Shown: positions 12,194-23,443 of the stretch, piece after piece | Layout: each line of letters starts with the position of its first letter | Position numbering within the stretch: position 1 is the stretch's first letter | Source: Clarireedia homoeocarpa | Taxonomy: Eukaryota; Ascomycota; Leotiomycetes; Helotiales; Rutstroemiaceae | Assembly (NCBI GenBank): GCA_001465935.1 | Contig: LNKV01000036.1 | Coordinates: 372,001-436,000 of the forward strand | DNA: 64,000 nt | Direction: 5' to 3' | Made by a program: the position numbers and the translations under genes | The notes under the pieces: generated by a model | Told to the model about the DNA's origin: nothing | What the model saw: only the letters and a program-made list of their open reading frames with translations | The model's database searches: none

Positions 12194-13419
12194 ATGACAT
12201 CCTTGCCTTCATCTTACAACGCTCTGAGGTTCAGCACCCTTGCCGGGCCCCTAACAATCGAGTCAAAGCCCATATCAGCCCTCCAAACTGCCTCAACCTT
12301 ACTGATTCGTGTTCATTGTGCGTCTATCAACCCTGTTGATACCCAACTATGGCGTGCGGGTATTGTTTCTGTAGTTTCTGGAGAAAAGGGTATTGGGCGA
12401 GATTTCTCTGGCACAGTAGTAGCAATTGGTGACCGAGTTAAAAGCAGTTGGTCTGTTGGCGATGAAGTGTTCGGGCTGTTGTTCCAAGCTGTCGGTCTAT
12501 TTCTTGAACCGTCGGGCTTTCGCTGTTCTGGAGCTGACTTCGTGTTTAGTTTGGCCAAGGAACGTTCAGTCAATATATCGCTGTGGACCCCGCATCAGAC
12601 CCAGTGGTCAAGAAGCCGGACAGCTTGTCCCATGAAGCTGCTGCTTCAATACCTCTTGTTGCGCTTACGGCGTTCTCTTGTTTGGACTGGCTACCACAGA
12701 ATACAAACACATCGCAGAAAAAGGTCGTTGTAAGAGGTGCATCTGGCGGTACTGGTTCGTGGGTTGTGCAGTGTAAGTTCAGCATGCCCGAATAGTTGGT
12801 GGTTGTCTAATATACGACTGAAGTAGCCAAATTACTCTACGATTGCCATGTTACAGCTGTCTGTTCTGGTAGAAATGCAGAATATGTCAGAAATCTAGGA
12901 GCAGACGAGATAATAGACTATACCACACAGCCAGTCCTTCGATCATTGATGGATAGTAGAGCTGGTGGGGCAGAGTACGACTTGATCGTGGATTGTGTAG
13001 GCGGAACAGACTTCATACCTTCATACGTACGTTTATACTTTAACATGAGTCGGATCATGCTCACATTACCTGCACAGAAACAACTCGTCCATAACAAGGG
13101 CGCTTATATCACTATAGTTGGCGATAAAACAGACGTGAAGGGACTCGGTGGTCCTGTGACATATTTCAAGAGCCCAGCGCAAATCTGGCGTTATATTTCA
13201 GGCTGGATATGGGGTCCACGATACGCCTGCGTGTCATTCTATAGCAAGTCTGACTACTTACAGAAGGTTGTTGGTCTAGCAGAGAGAGGCGAATTAAAGG
13301 TAGAAATCCAGGAGGTGATAAAGGATGCATTGAATGAGGAGAAGGAAGGATGGAAAAGAGCTATTGGATTAATCGAAAGTGCGAGAGTGAGAGGAAAGGT
13401 TGTGCTCGAGATACTCTAG
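12194..13419 (+). CDS. MDR-superfamily quinone oxidoreductase-like protein (zinc-free alcohol dehydrogenase fold)
   Basis: Probable NAD(P)H-dependent reductase of the quinone oxidoreductase/RTN4IP1 branch of the medium-chain dehydrogenases. There are four exons: 12194-12490, 12550-12772, 12824-13026 and 13078-13419. All introns are 51-59 nt. The joins read LLFQA|FGQGTFSQYI, WVVQ|LAKLLYD and FIPSY|KQLVHNKGAY, and the product is about 354 aa. The N-terminal GroES-like part has INPVDTQLWR and GRDFSGTVVAIGDRV. The Rossmann motif is VVVRGASGGTGSWVVQ. The end (SARVRGKVVLEIL) is typical. The catalytic zinc ligands of classical alcohol dehydrogenases are absent. The first intron's donor (GTCGGT) is the least certain boundary. 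Substrate unknown. Confidence 0.85.
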
Positions 13420-13549
13420 AAAAGAGTTATATGGGCTCTAATAACAAAGTAACACGATACATTATGATGACAGCATAGGCAGCCAGCATCGATAGACACT
13501 CATATTATACCTTCATACTTATATGCTTCAGACACCAACATCAAATAAG

Positions 13550-14476
13550 TTATTCTTTCTTCACCGTAGCCTCCTCCTCAAGCCTTATTTTTCTTCTTTC
13601 TTCAACCCACGATCCTAGCTCTCTCCATATTCTTTCCTTCTCCGCTTGACGCAAAGAAGCTGCCAGCCCAGACGTGCTGGAAGCCACAAAAACCTTAGCT
13701 CCCTGCCATCCATCCGCTCCTTCTACAATACCAAAATTCTCCGATTCATCTTGCCAACCATATCTAAACTCCTCCTTTCTAATCGGCCTCCCCTTCCTCA
13801 CCCTCCACACACTCTCCCAAATCCCCTTCCCCACCAACGCCACAGCCTCCGGCCTATATTTCCGTATCTTCTCCTCTAGCACATCCACCCCATCATCCAT
13901 TTCTTTTTGCGACAATTCCGCTCCATTTTTCGTGGGCCGCTCTACAATATTTGTATTGCCCATCGAGTACAATTCTGGTAATCGCACATCATCTTCGGGT
14001 TTCAGAAGTCGAGTGGTACATCCGGATGAATAAAGCAGTCTCCAGAAGAGATTGGATGGGTGTGCGTATGCATGGCCCGACCGAGCTGTCTGAACACCTG
14101 GATTTAGACCAACAAAGACGCAGATGAGATTCGGTGCGAGTACATCGGGGAGAAATGGAAGATGTGCGTAGGTAGATGGAGGTGCGTAAGATGAGGGGTT
14201 GTGCCTGCGAGGCTTCTTGCTTAGGGAGGGCGCTGCATCGGTAGGTTCGTCTTTTATGGCAGAGCGTGCGCGCTTGGATAAGGAGGGTGTAGGTTCGGCT
14301 CTTGAGGCTGATGAAGTTGATTGAGCATTCCGAGGGCTTCGTCGGATGGCGGTTTTCGCAAGTGATTCTTCAGGCGGGGTATACGCGAATGAGGATAAAT
14401 TCAATCTGCTATTGAAGCTAGATGACGATTGATTAACTGGTTCACCGCCCTCATCGGTATTTCGTACTTCGCTCAT
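13550..14476 (-). CDS. G/T(U) mismatch-specific DNA glycosylase (TDG/MUG family)
   Basis: Removes thymine or uracil from G mismatches in nuclear base-excision repair. It is a single 308-aa exon with no intron. The first ~100 residues are Ser/Pro/Lys-rich and probably disordered. The catalytic domain follows: CVFVGLNPGVQTARSGHAYA carries the GLNPG motif with the active-site Asn. Then come HPSNLFWRLLY, GNTNIVERPTKNGAELS and AVALVGKGIWESVW. The second motif region is ASSTSGLAAS, equivalent to the NPSG-type loop of MUG. The length is usual for fungal homologues (S. pombe Thp1 type). It is convergent with the oxidoreductase, only 130 bases between stops. Confidence 0.92.
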   Translation of the reverse strand: MSEVRNTDEGGEPVNQSSSSFNSRLNLSSFAYTPPEESLAKTAIRRSPRNAQSTSSASRAEPTPSLSKRARSAIKDEPTDAAPSLSKKPRRHNPSSYAPPSTYAHLPFLPDVLAPNLICVFVGLNPGVQTARSGHAYAHPSNLFWRLLYSSGCTTRLLKPEDDVRLPELYSMGNTNIVERPTKNGAELSQKEMDDGVDVLEEKIRKYRPEAVALVGKGIWESVWRVRKGRPIRKEEFRYGWQDESENFGIVEGADGWQGAKVFVASSTSGLAASLRQAEKERIWRELGSWVEERRKIRLEEEATVKKE

Positions 14477-15614
14477 GTTACAGTAATAGCATAGAATCTA
14501 GGTACAACCTAATGCGAAAAATTCAACTTGTTGCCGTTAAATAAATAGCAGCAGAAATAGCACAATAACACTTGAAAAAATTATATGCTCAACTATCTTC
14601 TTCTTTCTTGAATACTGTCCGTGGAGACATGAGGTGGCTGGTCTACTCAGTAGCGACTCCCCGAACGCTCATCATCTCGGGGAACCTGGGAACGGTTGCT
14701 GTGGAGATTTGCTAGTTAGACTTTCAGAACGACCACAGTATGATTTCTCAGTATATCAAATTTATGGCCAACACAATAAAAGATAGAATATCAGGACTAC
14801 ATCAATGCGTTCTACGCTGTATCATCATGGTTTACCATCTAGACATACCAGGCTATAAGCATTTTTAGCCACAGCTTTCACTACTTCAACCAACCATTTA
14901 TCCCATTTCCATCCAAAAACTTTCTACAGATCCTATGTTCAGAAGAGCTTGACCATTCTCTACTAGCAAGCTCAAGTAGTAAAGCTGTCTGACGGTGCTG
15001 AGAGCTAGCCGCAATCAGTCCAAAAATCTTATGATGGCTAGAAATAATATGCTACCCAGTAAGAACTGGTTATATTCTCTCCCTATTGACGAAAACAATA
15101 TCGCCAAATCCTTCACAATAACCCCGCCGATTCGGTTTGATCGCATAAGGAATGATTTTGTTAACGCCCTTCAGTAGTGCCTGCGACAAGAGTGATGTTG
15201 CGTGAGATGCACAAAACCCATGCGTCCATATGATAGGTTTTGGGTAACCTATTGAACATGAAGGATGCATCACAGCCAATGGCTCATCACATCCTCTGGG
15301 AAAATCTTGACGCATTGGCCGCATAATCAACAATGTTGATGAGATAACACTTGTTTGTCTCATGGACGCTCCCACTCCGCTGATGGAGAAAGAGGTCATA
15401 GTTACACTATGACCCAATACTTACAGGCATTTCAGTTGTTTCGACTATGAAGTTCTTTGACGACTGCCGCCCAGGAGTATACGCAAATCGATAAAAGAGA
15501 CCATAACGAAGAGACCACGAAGGCATGATGGGACGTATCACCTACGTTTCGAGGTGATGTTTACCTTGCCTATCCTTACCGCAATTGAAGAGATCTCGAA
15601 AGAGGCATGGATGC

Positions 15615-15709
15615 AGAACCAACTAAAAGATAAAATCCTGAGAATCCAGCGAGGTGGTACTACCACTTAAGAGTTTCCTCATGAGGATTTTATACTCTGA
15701 TCCGGTTCT
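15615..15709. repeat. Imperfect ~95-bp inverted repeat / hairpin
   Basis: Nested complementary segments are AGAACC (15615-15620) with GGTTCT (15704-15709), TAAAATCCT (15631-15639) with AGGATTTTA (15684-15692), and an apex GTGGTA-C-TACCAC (15654-15666). Together they could fold into an interrupted stem-loop. No coding capacity. It might be a MITE remnant or a transcribed structure. Confidence 0.45.
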
Positions 15710-16436
15710 CTACTACAACAGTTGGATTATTTCTTGTATAAAGAGAAAGGTGCTTGTTCTCATAGCAGTTCCTTTGTCGCGTTCTTGAATAGCTGCCTGC
15801 AAATAATGCTTGTCTCTGAATTCGCAGGACCTGGCGTTGTGAGTTAGGTTAGCTTTATAGGATGAAGGTGGGATAGGCGATGATGTCCTTACCATTTCTA
15901 CTTGCAGCATATGTAGATGATGCTCTCCTCTGTGGCTTCTGCATCTTTAAGTAGATGGGGGCTAGATCCATGTAGTTGCTGAATACTTGACTCGTAGTCT
16001 GCTGGGGTGGGCTTGGGCGTTTTTATTGACTGCTGAAGCTCGTTACACTGTGTGGTGACTCGAATTCTTTAGGGTGTCATTCAGAGACGGGCGCTTTATG
16101 AAATATTAGCCACTCTTATTAAGATAGAAAAAATAGTCAATTGAGATGGGACGATGAAGAAGAAGAAAGGAGACGGCCATGGCAAATATAATCAAAAGCG
16201 CCAATTGTCGTAAGGACTGACAGCCATGTTTTTGGCGTCTCCAATTGGAAACTGTGATGTTGAAAATGAGGGGTGAAGCAAAGGTTCACTCTAGTACACG
16301 TGTTTGTGTTCTTGGTGCGTGCAGAGGTTGCGTAAAATCTGCAACGACAAAGCCCGCCGAGTACAGGGGATGAATTACGAAGAAGTTGCTTTTTTTTTTT
16401 TTAATTCTATAGTTAAATACCGCTCTTTTGAAAGTA

Positions 16437-16475
16437 TTCACCCTTCTCTTTTTTCACTCATCCCCTTTCTCCAAC
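16437..16475 (+). promoter_or_regulatory. CT-rich tract before the UAP1 start
   Basis: A pyrimidine run (TTTTTTCACTCATCCCCTTT and flanking C/T) ends about 20 bases before the ATG at 16497. CT-rich boxes next to the transcription start are common in strongly expressed filamentous-fungal genes. The ATG context CCAAAATGG is good. Confidence 0.4.
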
Positions 16476-16496
16476 ATCGTACATACCAAAACCAAA

Positions 16497-18100
16497 ATGG
16501 AAACTGTTCAAAACGTTCTCGATAAGTTGCACCTGGGAGGTAAAGGCAATTCGGGTGCCCCTCCAAAAGAACCTAGCTCCACCGACCTCCAACAGCTCAA
16601 GGAGGTCTACGCCAAAGCAAAACAAGACCAGGTTTTTGCTTTCTACGACTCCCTCGATGTAGCCGAGAAGGCAGCACTGTACGAACAGTTATCCAGCATC
16701 GATCCGGAATACATCAACAAAATCACCGAAAAAGCTCTCAATCCTCCCAAGACCGAGTCCAACGAGAAGAATGGATCGGGTCTGGAGCCTCTCCCAGAGT
16801 CTGCCACTGCCAGCATTCTCGATTCGAAGTCCGAGGAAATTGAGAAATGGTATCAGTCAGGTCTTGATCTGATTGCAGATAACAAAGTTGCAGTGGTACT
16901 TATGGCTGGTGGCCAAGGAACTCGATTGGGAAGTTCAGCTCCCAAGGGATGCTTCAACATTGGCTTACCATCGAACAAATCTTTGTTCCAAATCCAAGCA
17001 GAGCGAATTCTTAAGGTTCAGAGATTAGCACACAAGAAGGCCGGTCATGGGGATGAGAAGAAGGTTATTGTTCCCTGGTATGTTATGACCAGCGGACCAA
17101 CCCGTGGTCCCACCGAGCAATACTTCGAAGAAAACAAATACTTTGGGTTGGACAAGGAGAATGTTGTCATTTTTGAGCAAGGAGTTCTACCATGTATTTC
17201 AAATGATGGCAAAATTCTTCTGGAGAGCAAAGGAAAGGTTGCTGTAGCTCCTGATGGAAACGGTGGTATTTACCAAGCCATTGTTACCTCGACTGTAATG
17301 TCTGATTTGACAAAGCGTGGCATCCAGCACATTCATGCATACTGTGTGGACAATTGTTTAGTCAAGGTGGCAGACCCGGTCTTCATTGGATTCTCCGCAG
17401 CCAAGGATGTCGATATTGCTACAAAGGTCGTCCGAAAGCGAAATGCCACAGAGTCAGTTGGTCTCATTCTGCTGAAGAACGGCAAGCCAGATGTCGTTGA
17501 ATACTCTGAGATCGACAAAGAGACGGCTGAAGCTAAGGATGCAAAGCAACCAGACGTCTTGAAGTTCAGAGCTGCCAACATTGTCAATCACTACTATTCC
17601 TTCCGCTTCCTCGAGTCGATTCCACAATGGGCTCACAAGTTACCTCACCACGTTGCGCGCAAGAAGATTCCTTACGTGGATACCGAGAAGGGAACAACTG
17701 TCAAGCCAGAAAAGCCAAACGGTATCAAGCTCGAACAATTCGTCTTCGATGTCTTCCCAATGCTGGAGCTCGACAAGTTTGCTTGTATGGAAGTGAAACG
17801 TGAGGATGAGTTCTCTCCTCTGAAGAATGCTAAGGGCACAGGTGAAGACGATCCAGATACCAGTCGAAAGGACATTATGGATCAGGGCAAACGATGGGTA
17901 CAAGCTGCTGGTGCCACTGTGGTCAGCAAAAACAATGATGATGATGGTGTTGAAGTGTCTCCATTGATGAGCTATGTAAGTTGTATCTCGATACTTCGAT
18001 TTCGCCAAGCTAATTATTTCTACAGGGTGGTGAAGGGTTGGAAAGCTTAAAGGGCAAGACTATTACTGCCCCGGCAGTTTTAGAAAAGGAGTTGCCATAA
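16497..18100 (+). CDS. UAP1: UDP-N-acetylglucosamine pyrophosphorylase
   Basis: Makes UDP-GlcNAc from UTP and GlcNAc-1-phosphate in the cytosol, the last step of the hexosamine pathway that feeds chitin, N-glycans and GPI anchors. Exons are 16497-17975 and 18026-18100. The 50-nt intron has GTAAGT and TTCTACAG ends, and the join is PLMSY|GGEGLESLKGK. The protein is about 517 aa. The nucleotide-binding signature is VVLMAGGQGTRLGSSAPKG. Other family blocks are VAPDGNGGIYQAI, KFRAANIVNHYYSF and KLEQFVFDVFPML. The start was chosen at 16497 because upstream in-frame residues fall in the CT-rich leader and have no family counterpart. An essential enzyme in yeast, where it is Qri1/Uap1. Confidence 0.95.
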
Positions 18101-19247
18101 GAATGCTCTATGCAGATAGGCAACACTTGGTTTGATGAGGTCATGAGACATGATATCAATGTTACAATTCATCAACTCTTTAAAATGATTGATATGGGTT
18201 TACGATTACCATGGAAGACAGGACCTTACTCCTTCCAGAATGATTTAGTGATTCTAGTGACTCTCCAAGCTTCTAGGCTGCATTGGGGTATGCGGCTCAC
18301 AGCCTTCTAGCTTGCCTTCTTTTAATGTTCCACGAGAATATTATGATCAAATCTCGTACCGCCTCCTCAACCCTGCCATCCCACCACTGCCCATCTAGTA
18401 GCTACTAAAGATTTGGAATGTTCTACTTTCACAGCCAGGGCGAAATTCACGGCTTCCCTTATTCATGGGGCTCATTCTCCACACAACACGTGCGCACCCC
18501 CTGCGCCTCAGCTAGTGGGGCGCAGGGGCAGACTAGCGTGGGCCGTTGCTTTTAACCATAGATCTTAAGGCTCTAAACTAGTCCGGTCCCTTTGTTTCTG
18601 ACATCAATAGTCCAAATAGCCGATGAGATCAACAATGAATGAGCTCACACCACACACACAGCACCATTTCTTTGCTCTCTGTCGCACGGCAAATTCAGGT
18701 TTTTTCATACATTCAGAGCAGGGGAAAACGTGACAAATAAATGTAATTCGGCGCTTCGTCTATCTTCTCCAAGTATTTGTGTGTGATGACGCTTTGCTGA
18801 GATGACGCTTTGCCAAGTCTCTACACCACCAATGCAGCGTTTGTTTCTTGGGTCTAGAATCAGCCGGGCAAATACGATGAGCCGGACAAATATCAAATTC
18901 AGCCCAGACTATTGCTACGCTGTATTGTCTTACTGACAACGGACAAGCTATCGCGCAGATAAACGAGTACTTTTGTCAATTGGGCATACGGTGAGGCAAA
19001 GACCTTGGCGCAGCAAGATTTAGTCTATGAATCGCATTTACATATATTCCATTTAGTTCCTATTTCCCACTTACTGATTCACACCACTTTTGTGAAACGA
19101 CCAAGCGAAACATTGATCGTCACAACATTTCTCTACTAGATTACCACACCGCTGGGTTTGATTATATCCTCGTTCGAAGTTACCTATCAGATACAACTTT
19201 GAAATACCTCTATTGCTTTACGCAGAAAACACCTAAAATCAAACGCA
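18101..19247. other. Intergenic region with a GC-rich hairpin
   Basis: About 1.15 kb without a gene that I can support. It includes the perfect GC-rich hairpin at 18498-18528, listed separately. Confidence 0.4.
18498..18528. repeat. GC-rich perfect hairpin, 10-bp arms
   Basis: CCCCTGCGCC (18498-18507) is followed by an 11-base loop and then GGCGCAGGGG (18519-18528), its exact reverse complement. It stands out from the AT-rich surroundings about 400 bases after UAP1. A terminator-like role is not expected in fungi; function unknown. Confidence 0.5.
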
Positions 19248-20439
19248 ATGAGATCGGACATCCTCACCGTGGCGCTGCTACTCATTACGTCGACTCCGGC
19301 GTTTGCGCATCCACAGTATATACACGAGGGCGAACTTATCGCGCGCGATAATGACTTCGAACAAAGAGATGTTAGCTGGGACAATGTTGCGCGAGATGAT
19401 CTCGCATATGTTGAATCCGTAATTGAACAAAGAGATTTGTTCAAGAGAAAAGGTGGTGGAGGTGGCGGGGGTAAAGGTGGTGGAGGAAGCAGCAGCTCTG
19501 GGAAGGGTGGTTCGGGCTCTAGTTCTGGGTCGTCCGGTTCAAGGTATGTTGATTCTGTTTTGGAGTATGGGACACAAATCAAGGTTGGCGGAAGTGGAGG
19601 GAGTAGTTCTTCAAATTATGGAGTTGCGATAGCAAGCGGTAATGCACTGTTGGGATTACTAACTCTGCTAATGGGGAGTGTTGCCTCTTCGTCACTTTCC
19701 AGGCAGAGGTTGGCTGATTGCAGCTGTGAATTCTAGTGTCATAGCATCCTCACCAAATAAGTCAAATTCTAACAATAAATCAAGCAGTTCCTCTTCTGGA
19801 CGTGGTTCATCTTCATCTGGACGTGGTTCATCTTCATCATCTATTGGGGGATCTACCAAGACTGGATCTGGTCCGACACCCCGCTTTGGAGGTGGACGTT
19901 ATTATGGCGGAGGAGCCACCACGCCATATGCTGCAGGACGCACATCACCTCTAGGAATCCCCCCGGTCGTTCTCCTTGGAGTCGGCGCTGCCGCTATTTT
20001 CCCTGGTCTCTGGCTTTATGGTGCATACAGCTATCCTTACCACAACCCATATACTTTCCGCAACCACTCTGCAAATGCAACAAACACAACCCGTGAGTTG
20101 CAAACACGACAAACAGATCTCAGTGGCGTCAACGAAACAAAGCCGGTTACCTGTCTGTGTGCTCAATATGCCGAGTGTGGTTGTGATGATAGTGGAAATA
20201 CTACCGTTTTGGACGAATTGATCGGTGATGGAAGCTACGACAGTCTTAACAAAACCTTGGTCAATGTCGTTGACATTAAAGGAAACTCCACCATTGTCAT
20301 CAACGGAACCTTGCCAAATGGAACCACCGCTTCTGGAGGGAGTGATGATGCTAATTTGGCTGGAATGAGAATGATCGCCCAGAGCAGCGGATACTGGGTT
20401 ATGGTAGCGATTGTTGCCGCTACTTGCTGGATGATTTAG
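19248..20439 (+). CDS. DUF7732-type secreted or surface protein, Gly/Ser-rich
   Basis: Function unknown. Exons are 19248-19638 and 19703-20439. The intron (64 nt, GTAATG...TTTCCAG, with TTACTAAC inside) joins AIAS|GRGWLIAAV, and the product is about 375 aa. A signal peptide (MRSDILTVALLLITSTPAFA) leads into a Gly/Ser-rich part that begins after KRK: runs of Gly, then RGSSSSGRGSSSS repeats. Next come RFGGGRYYGGGATTPYAAG and a hydrophobic segment (GIPPVVLLGVGAAAIFPGLW). The C-terminal domain has a CLCAQYAECGCDD cysteine cluster and several N-glycosylation sequons (NTT, NGT, NST). The end is hydrophobic (WVMVAIVAATCWMI), fitting a GPI or tail anchor. The ordered features match fungal proteins labelled DUF7732; that name is from memory of the family. 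Confidence 0.82.
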
Positions 20440-21098
20440 ATGAGATACGTTCTACGATACGTTCTAGGAGTTTTGACTGGCTAGGGATGAATTGTATAAG
20501 GTCAAAAATATAATGGGTAGGGATAAATCTTTTCTGGCGTTCACGGCGTCTGAAACGATTAACGACCACTAGTAATGACTGTACTTTTATTCTATTAATA
20601 TGCGAAGAGCGGCTCGAACGCTTGCAGAGAAATATATTGGCTTGGGTTTAGAAAGCACACTTTGGACGTGGCAGCAATAGGGGAAATCAAAACTCGCTGA
20701 CTTTAAAACAAACAAAAATGTCTGTGTTTCTTATGCTGGATGGTTCCCATTTGATATCGGAAATGCCCTGGCTGCATGTAGGCGGATAGGATTTTCGCGG
20801 GGCTTTATGCATGCGCTGGTCTTCTATAGTATGGACATCGTCTTGTGACGTAACACGAGCGGGACCTCTTGCAATATCAGAAATTATATTTCTTTTGTCG
20901 ATCAAATGCTTCGTGAATTTAATGTCGGTGTTTCGGTCCGCTGTGCTCAGAGCCAAAAACTACAAGTTTAAAATGTCAAGGCTGCAAGGCCGATAAAGTC
21001 ACAGCTTCTATTGGTTGACGAGGATAATATCTCATACCCTTACCTACCCACCGGTAGCTAGCTGAGCTCCAATCCACGACAACCCATTCATCATCAAC
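20440..21098. other. Spacer between the DUF7732 gene and VPS38
   Basis: 659 bases. Contains the direct duplication GATACGTTCTA at 20443 and 20456 just after the stop. Nothing else recognised. Confidence 0.4.
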
Positions 21099-22883
21099 AT
21101 GACTTCCGAGGCCTCGCGGCCACTGATCCTACCACAGAATCGAAAGTTGCGCCATCTCAAAGGGATTTATGTTCGAAATCTGACGCTCGCCCGTCCGCGA
21201 GGCCATACAATTGACGATGCAGCTCTGAATAAAACACCACAGAAGCTCGAGGCTTTGCGTCGCGAACCACAACTCCACCATGCGCAATCATCTGGGGATC
21301 TTCGGCCTGCGAAGCCAAGGAGGTCGAGTACAAACTGGGCGGGTGCGAGTCCTTCGTTCAGACAGAAGAAACTCGAAGATGTACGCGACAGTCGGATGGC
21401 AGATACCTTCTTCACGTTACATTGCGAAGGACAGGAAGACCCGATTTACATTAGTGAGGTTGTGGAAAAGGCAATGAATCCTACCTTTAGGTCTTTTGAT
21501 CTATCATCTTTTGGTCCGGCGACAACGCGAATCGATGCGTTCACAGTAAAAGTGTGGGTTAAACGGCAAGACTTCACTCCGCTCGTTGAAGAAGAAGTCA
21601 ATTTGCAGTCTCTACAATTCCTGGGGTCGATGGAAAACCACCCATTTCCGCCAAATTCAATTCTGTTTCATCTCATCGACGGCATATACACGATTGACCT
21701 TACCCCGAAGCCTCCTCAACCCAAAGCTAGTTTTACTCTTCCTACATCCTCCTACAATGCGCTCATGCGCCTATCGAATCTTGACGAATCCATTCAAGAT
21801 GCTCTAGCTACTCGCGAAGAGCTTGCTTCTCAGATAAATAACATTCTGTCAAACAATCCATCCCCTGCCAGCTCCATACCCATAGCTCAAGAATCGTTGA
21901 CTCTTGCTAATCGCTATGTCTCGAGTGCCCGCAAGGTCCGCGCCCATTCCGAACGTCGTCGAACCGAACTCAAGGCATCTCTTGCTGCTCGTCGTGCAGC
22001 TATTTCCTCTGGGTATGCTGCTCAGGAAGAAGCACAATCTGATGTTGATGATGCTCAGGTGAAACTGAACACATGTCGCAATCTACATACTTCTACCCTG
22101 TCCCAAATCCGCGGTCAACGTCGTCGTATCTGCGAGGAACTTATACAGATATTTCCCATCGAACCTACATCTCATCCATTACTCTTCACAATCTGTGGTC
22201 TTCCTCTGCCGAATACTACATTTGACGATACGTCCGCCCACGATGAAGATGTCATATCAGCAGCACTAGGACATGTTGCCCAGCTCGTTTACGCATTACA
22301 ATACTATCTTTCTGTTCCGCTACCATATCCCGTCACACCTTATGGCTCTCGATCCCTCATCAACGACCCTATTTCCCTTCTACAAGATGCTCAACGAGTA
22401 TTTCCCCTGTACATGAAGTCCGTCGTACGTTTCAGATTCGACTATGGTGTATTCCTCCTGAACAAAAACATCGAAGCACTAGCCGAGTCTCAAGGTCTCC
22501 GTGTTCTTGACATCCGACAAACAGTCCCAAATCTCAAGTACCTTCTATATGTGTGCAGCGCAGGACAAGAAGAACTCCCCGAACGCAAACGAGGCGGTAT
22601 CAAAGGATTGCTAGCGGGTGGTAGAGGCCTGGGTAGTCGACGCGGAAGCGAAGAAAGTTTCGGGGTTGCGGGGCAGGGCGATGCGGCTAGAAAAGCGCTG
22701 GAAAATGGGCACGGGAGTGGGAAATCAAACTTGACAACGGGACCGGCGTCTGGGAATAGTCTTTTGAGTTCGGAGGGTGGGAACGGTCAGGCGGCGGTTC
22801 TACGGATGAAAAAGGATGGGCTGATTACGGGACATGGTCATACTTTGAGGACAAGTGGGTTGAGGGAAAATATCGTTCGATAG
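21099..22883 (+). CDS. vps38: Vps38/UVRAG-family subunit of the Vps34 PI3-kinase complex II
   Basis: Likely subunit, with Vps34, Vps15 and Vps30/Atg6, of the complex that makes PI3P on endosomes for vacuolar sorting. It is an intronless 594-aa protein. An N-terminal RKLRHLKGIYVRNLTL block is followed by a C2-like region (FFTLHCEGQEDPIYISEVVEKAMNP, then SIL/FHLIDGIY). A long helical, charged segment (about residues 225-345, SARKVRAHSERRRTELKASL) is probably coiled coil. The conserved C-terminal part holds RICEELIQIFPIEP, FTICGLPLPN, YALQYYLSVPLPYPV, FRFDYGVFLLNKNIEAL and NLKYLLYV. These match the UVRAG/Atg14 domain; the extended N-terminal C2-like part favours Vps38/UVRAG over Atg14. The last ~90 residues are Gly/Ser-rich. 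Confidence 0.88.
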   Translation: MTSEASRPLILPQNRKLRHLKGIYVRNLTLARPRGHTIDDAALNKTPQKLEALRREPQLHHAQSSGDLRPAKPRRSSTNWAGASPSFRQKKLEDVRDSRMADTFFTLHCEGQEDPIYISEVVEKAMNPTFRSFDLSSFGPATTRIDAFTVKVWVKRQDFTPLVEEEVNLQSLQFLGSMENHPFPPNSILFHLIDGIYTIDLTPKPPQPKASFTLPTSSYNALMRLSNLDESIQDALATREELASQINNILSNNPSPASSIPIAQESLTLANRYVSSARKVRAHSERRRTELKASLAARRAAISSGYAAQEEAQSDVDDAQVKLNTCRNLHTSTLSQIRGQRRRICEELIQIFPIEPTSHPLLFTICGLPLPNTTFDDTSAHDEDVISAALGHVAQLVYALQYYLSVPLPYPVTPYGSRSLINDPISLLQDAQRVFPLYMKSVVRFRFDYGVFLLNKNIEALAESQGLRVLDIRQTVPNLKYLLYVCSAGQEELPERKRGGIKGLLAGGRGLGSRRGSEESFGVAGQGDAARKALENGHGSGKSNLTTGPASGNSLLSSEGGNGQAAVLRMKKDGLITGHGHTLRTSGLRENIVR

Positions 22884-23443
22884 TTTTTGGGTGTATAGAT
22901 AGATAGCTTCAGCGTTGTATTTGTAAATCATTGTATATTCATGTAGGCTTTCGGAATGCTGGCTTAAGGCACCTACAAGAGGTAAGATGTCAAGGAGTTA
23001 CTTGCTAGAAGTCTTGCAGGTCATTCACAAGTCACCTGTTCAGTTTCTCTGAGTTCATTCGCTCAATCACTGGAAGTAATCGTTCAAACTACGGTTGTTT
23101 TAGGTGACATAACTTCTTGCGATCCTTCAATCACTATACGCTCTAGTTGGGCAGATTTTCTCCTTTGATTCTAAGTTCTCCGGTACTTTGTTAGCAGTTG
23201 CTATCAATAATCAAGAGGACGAGCAAGGAACTGTATCCTGATCTCTCTCTCGCTTTATTAGATTAGATGAGGTGCATGAATGGCCCAGTGGTCATCTTCA
23301 TTTATTCTCTGCATTTTACTAGACTCTCACTCCAATAGAAACTTAAAATCTTTTCCCACCAATAACTCCACCCAACCCAACCCAACCTATTATTCCCACC
23401 TTCCTTCCATCCCCCCCCTTCCCTCCTCCGCTCCTCCAACGTC
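22884..23443. other. Convergent 3' spacer
   Basis: 560 bases between the stops of VPS38 and the kinase-like gene. It ends with a C/T-rich stretch near 23395-23443. No gene seen. Confidence 0.4.

Larger units (their letters stand above)
14477..16496. other. 2-kb intergenic region upstream of UAP1 and the glycosylase
   Basis: Divergent spacer without a recognisable gene. It contains an imperfect long inverted repeat at 15615-15709 (listed separately) and, close to the UAP1 start, a T-run (near 16390-16402) and a CT-rich tract. Open frames at 15070-15417 and 15713-15910 (minus) lack recognisable features. Confidence 0.45.

Noticed and set aside
19187..19582. Minus-strand Pro-rich frame opposite the DUF7732 gene
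   Set aside because: Antisense shadow of the Gly/Ser-rich repeats.
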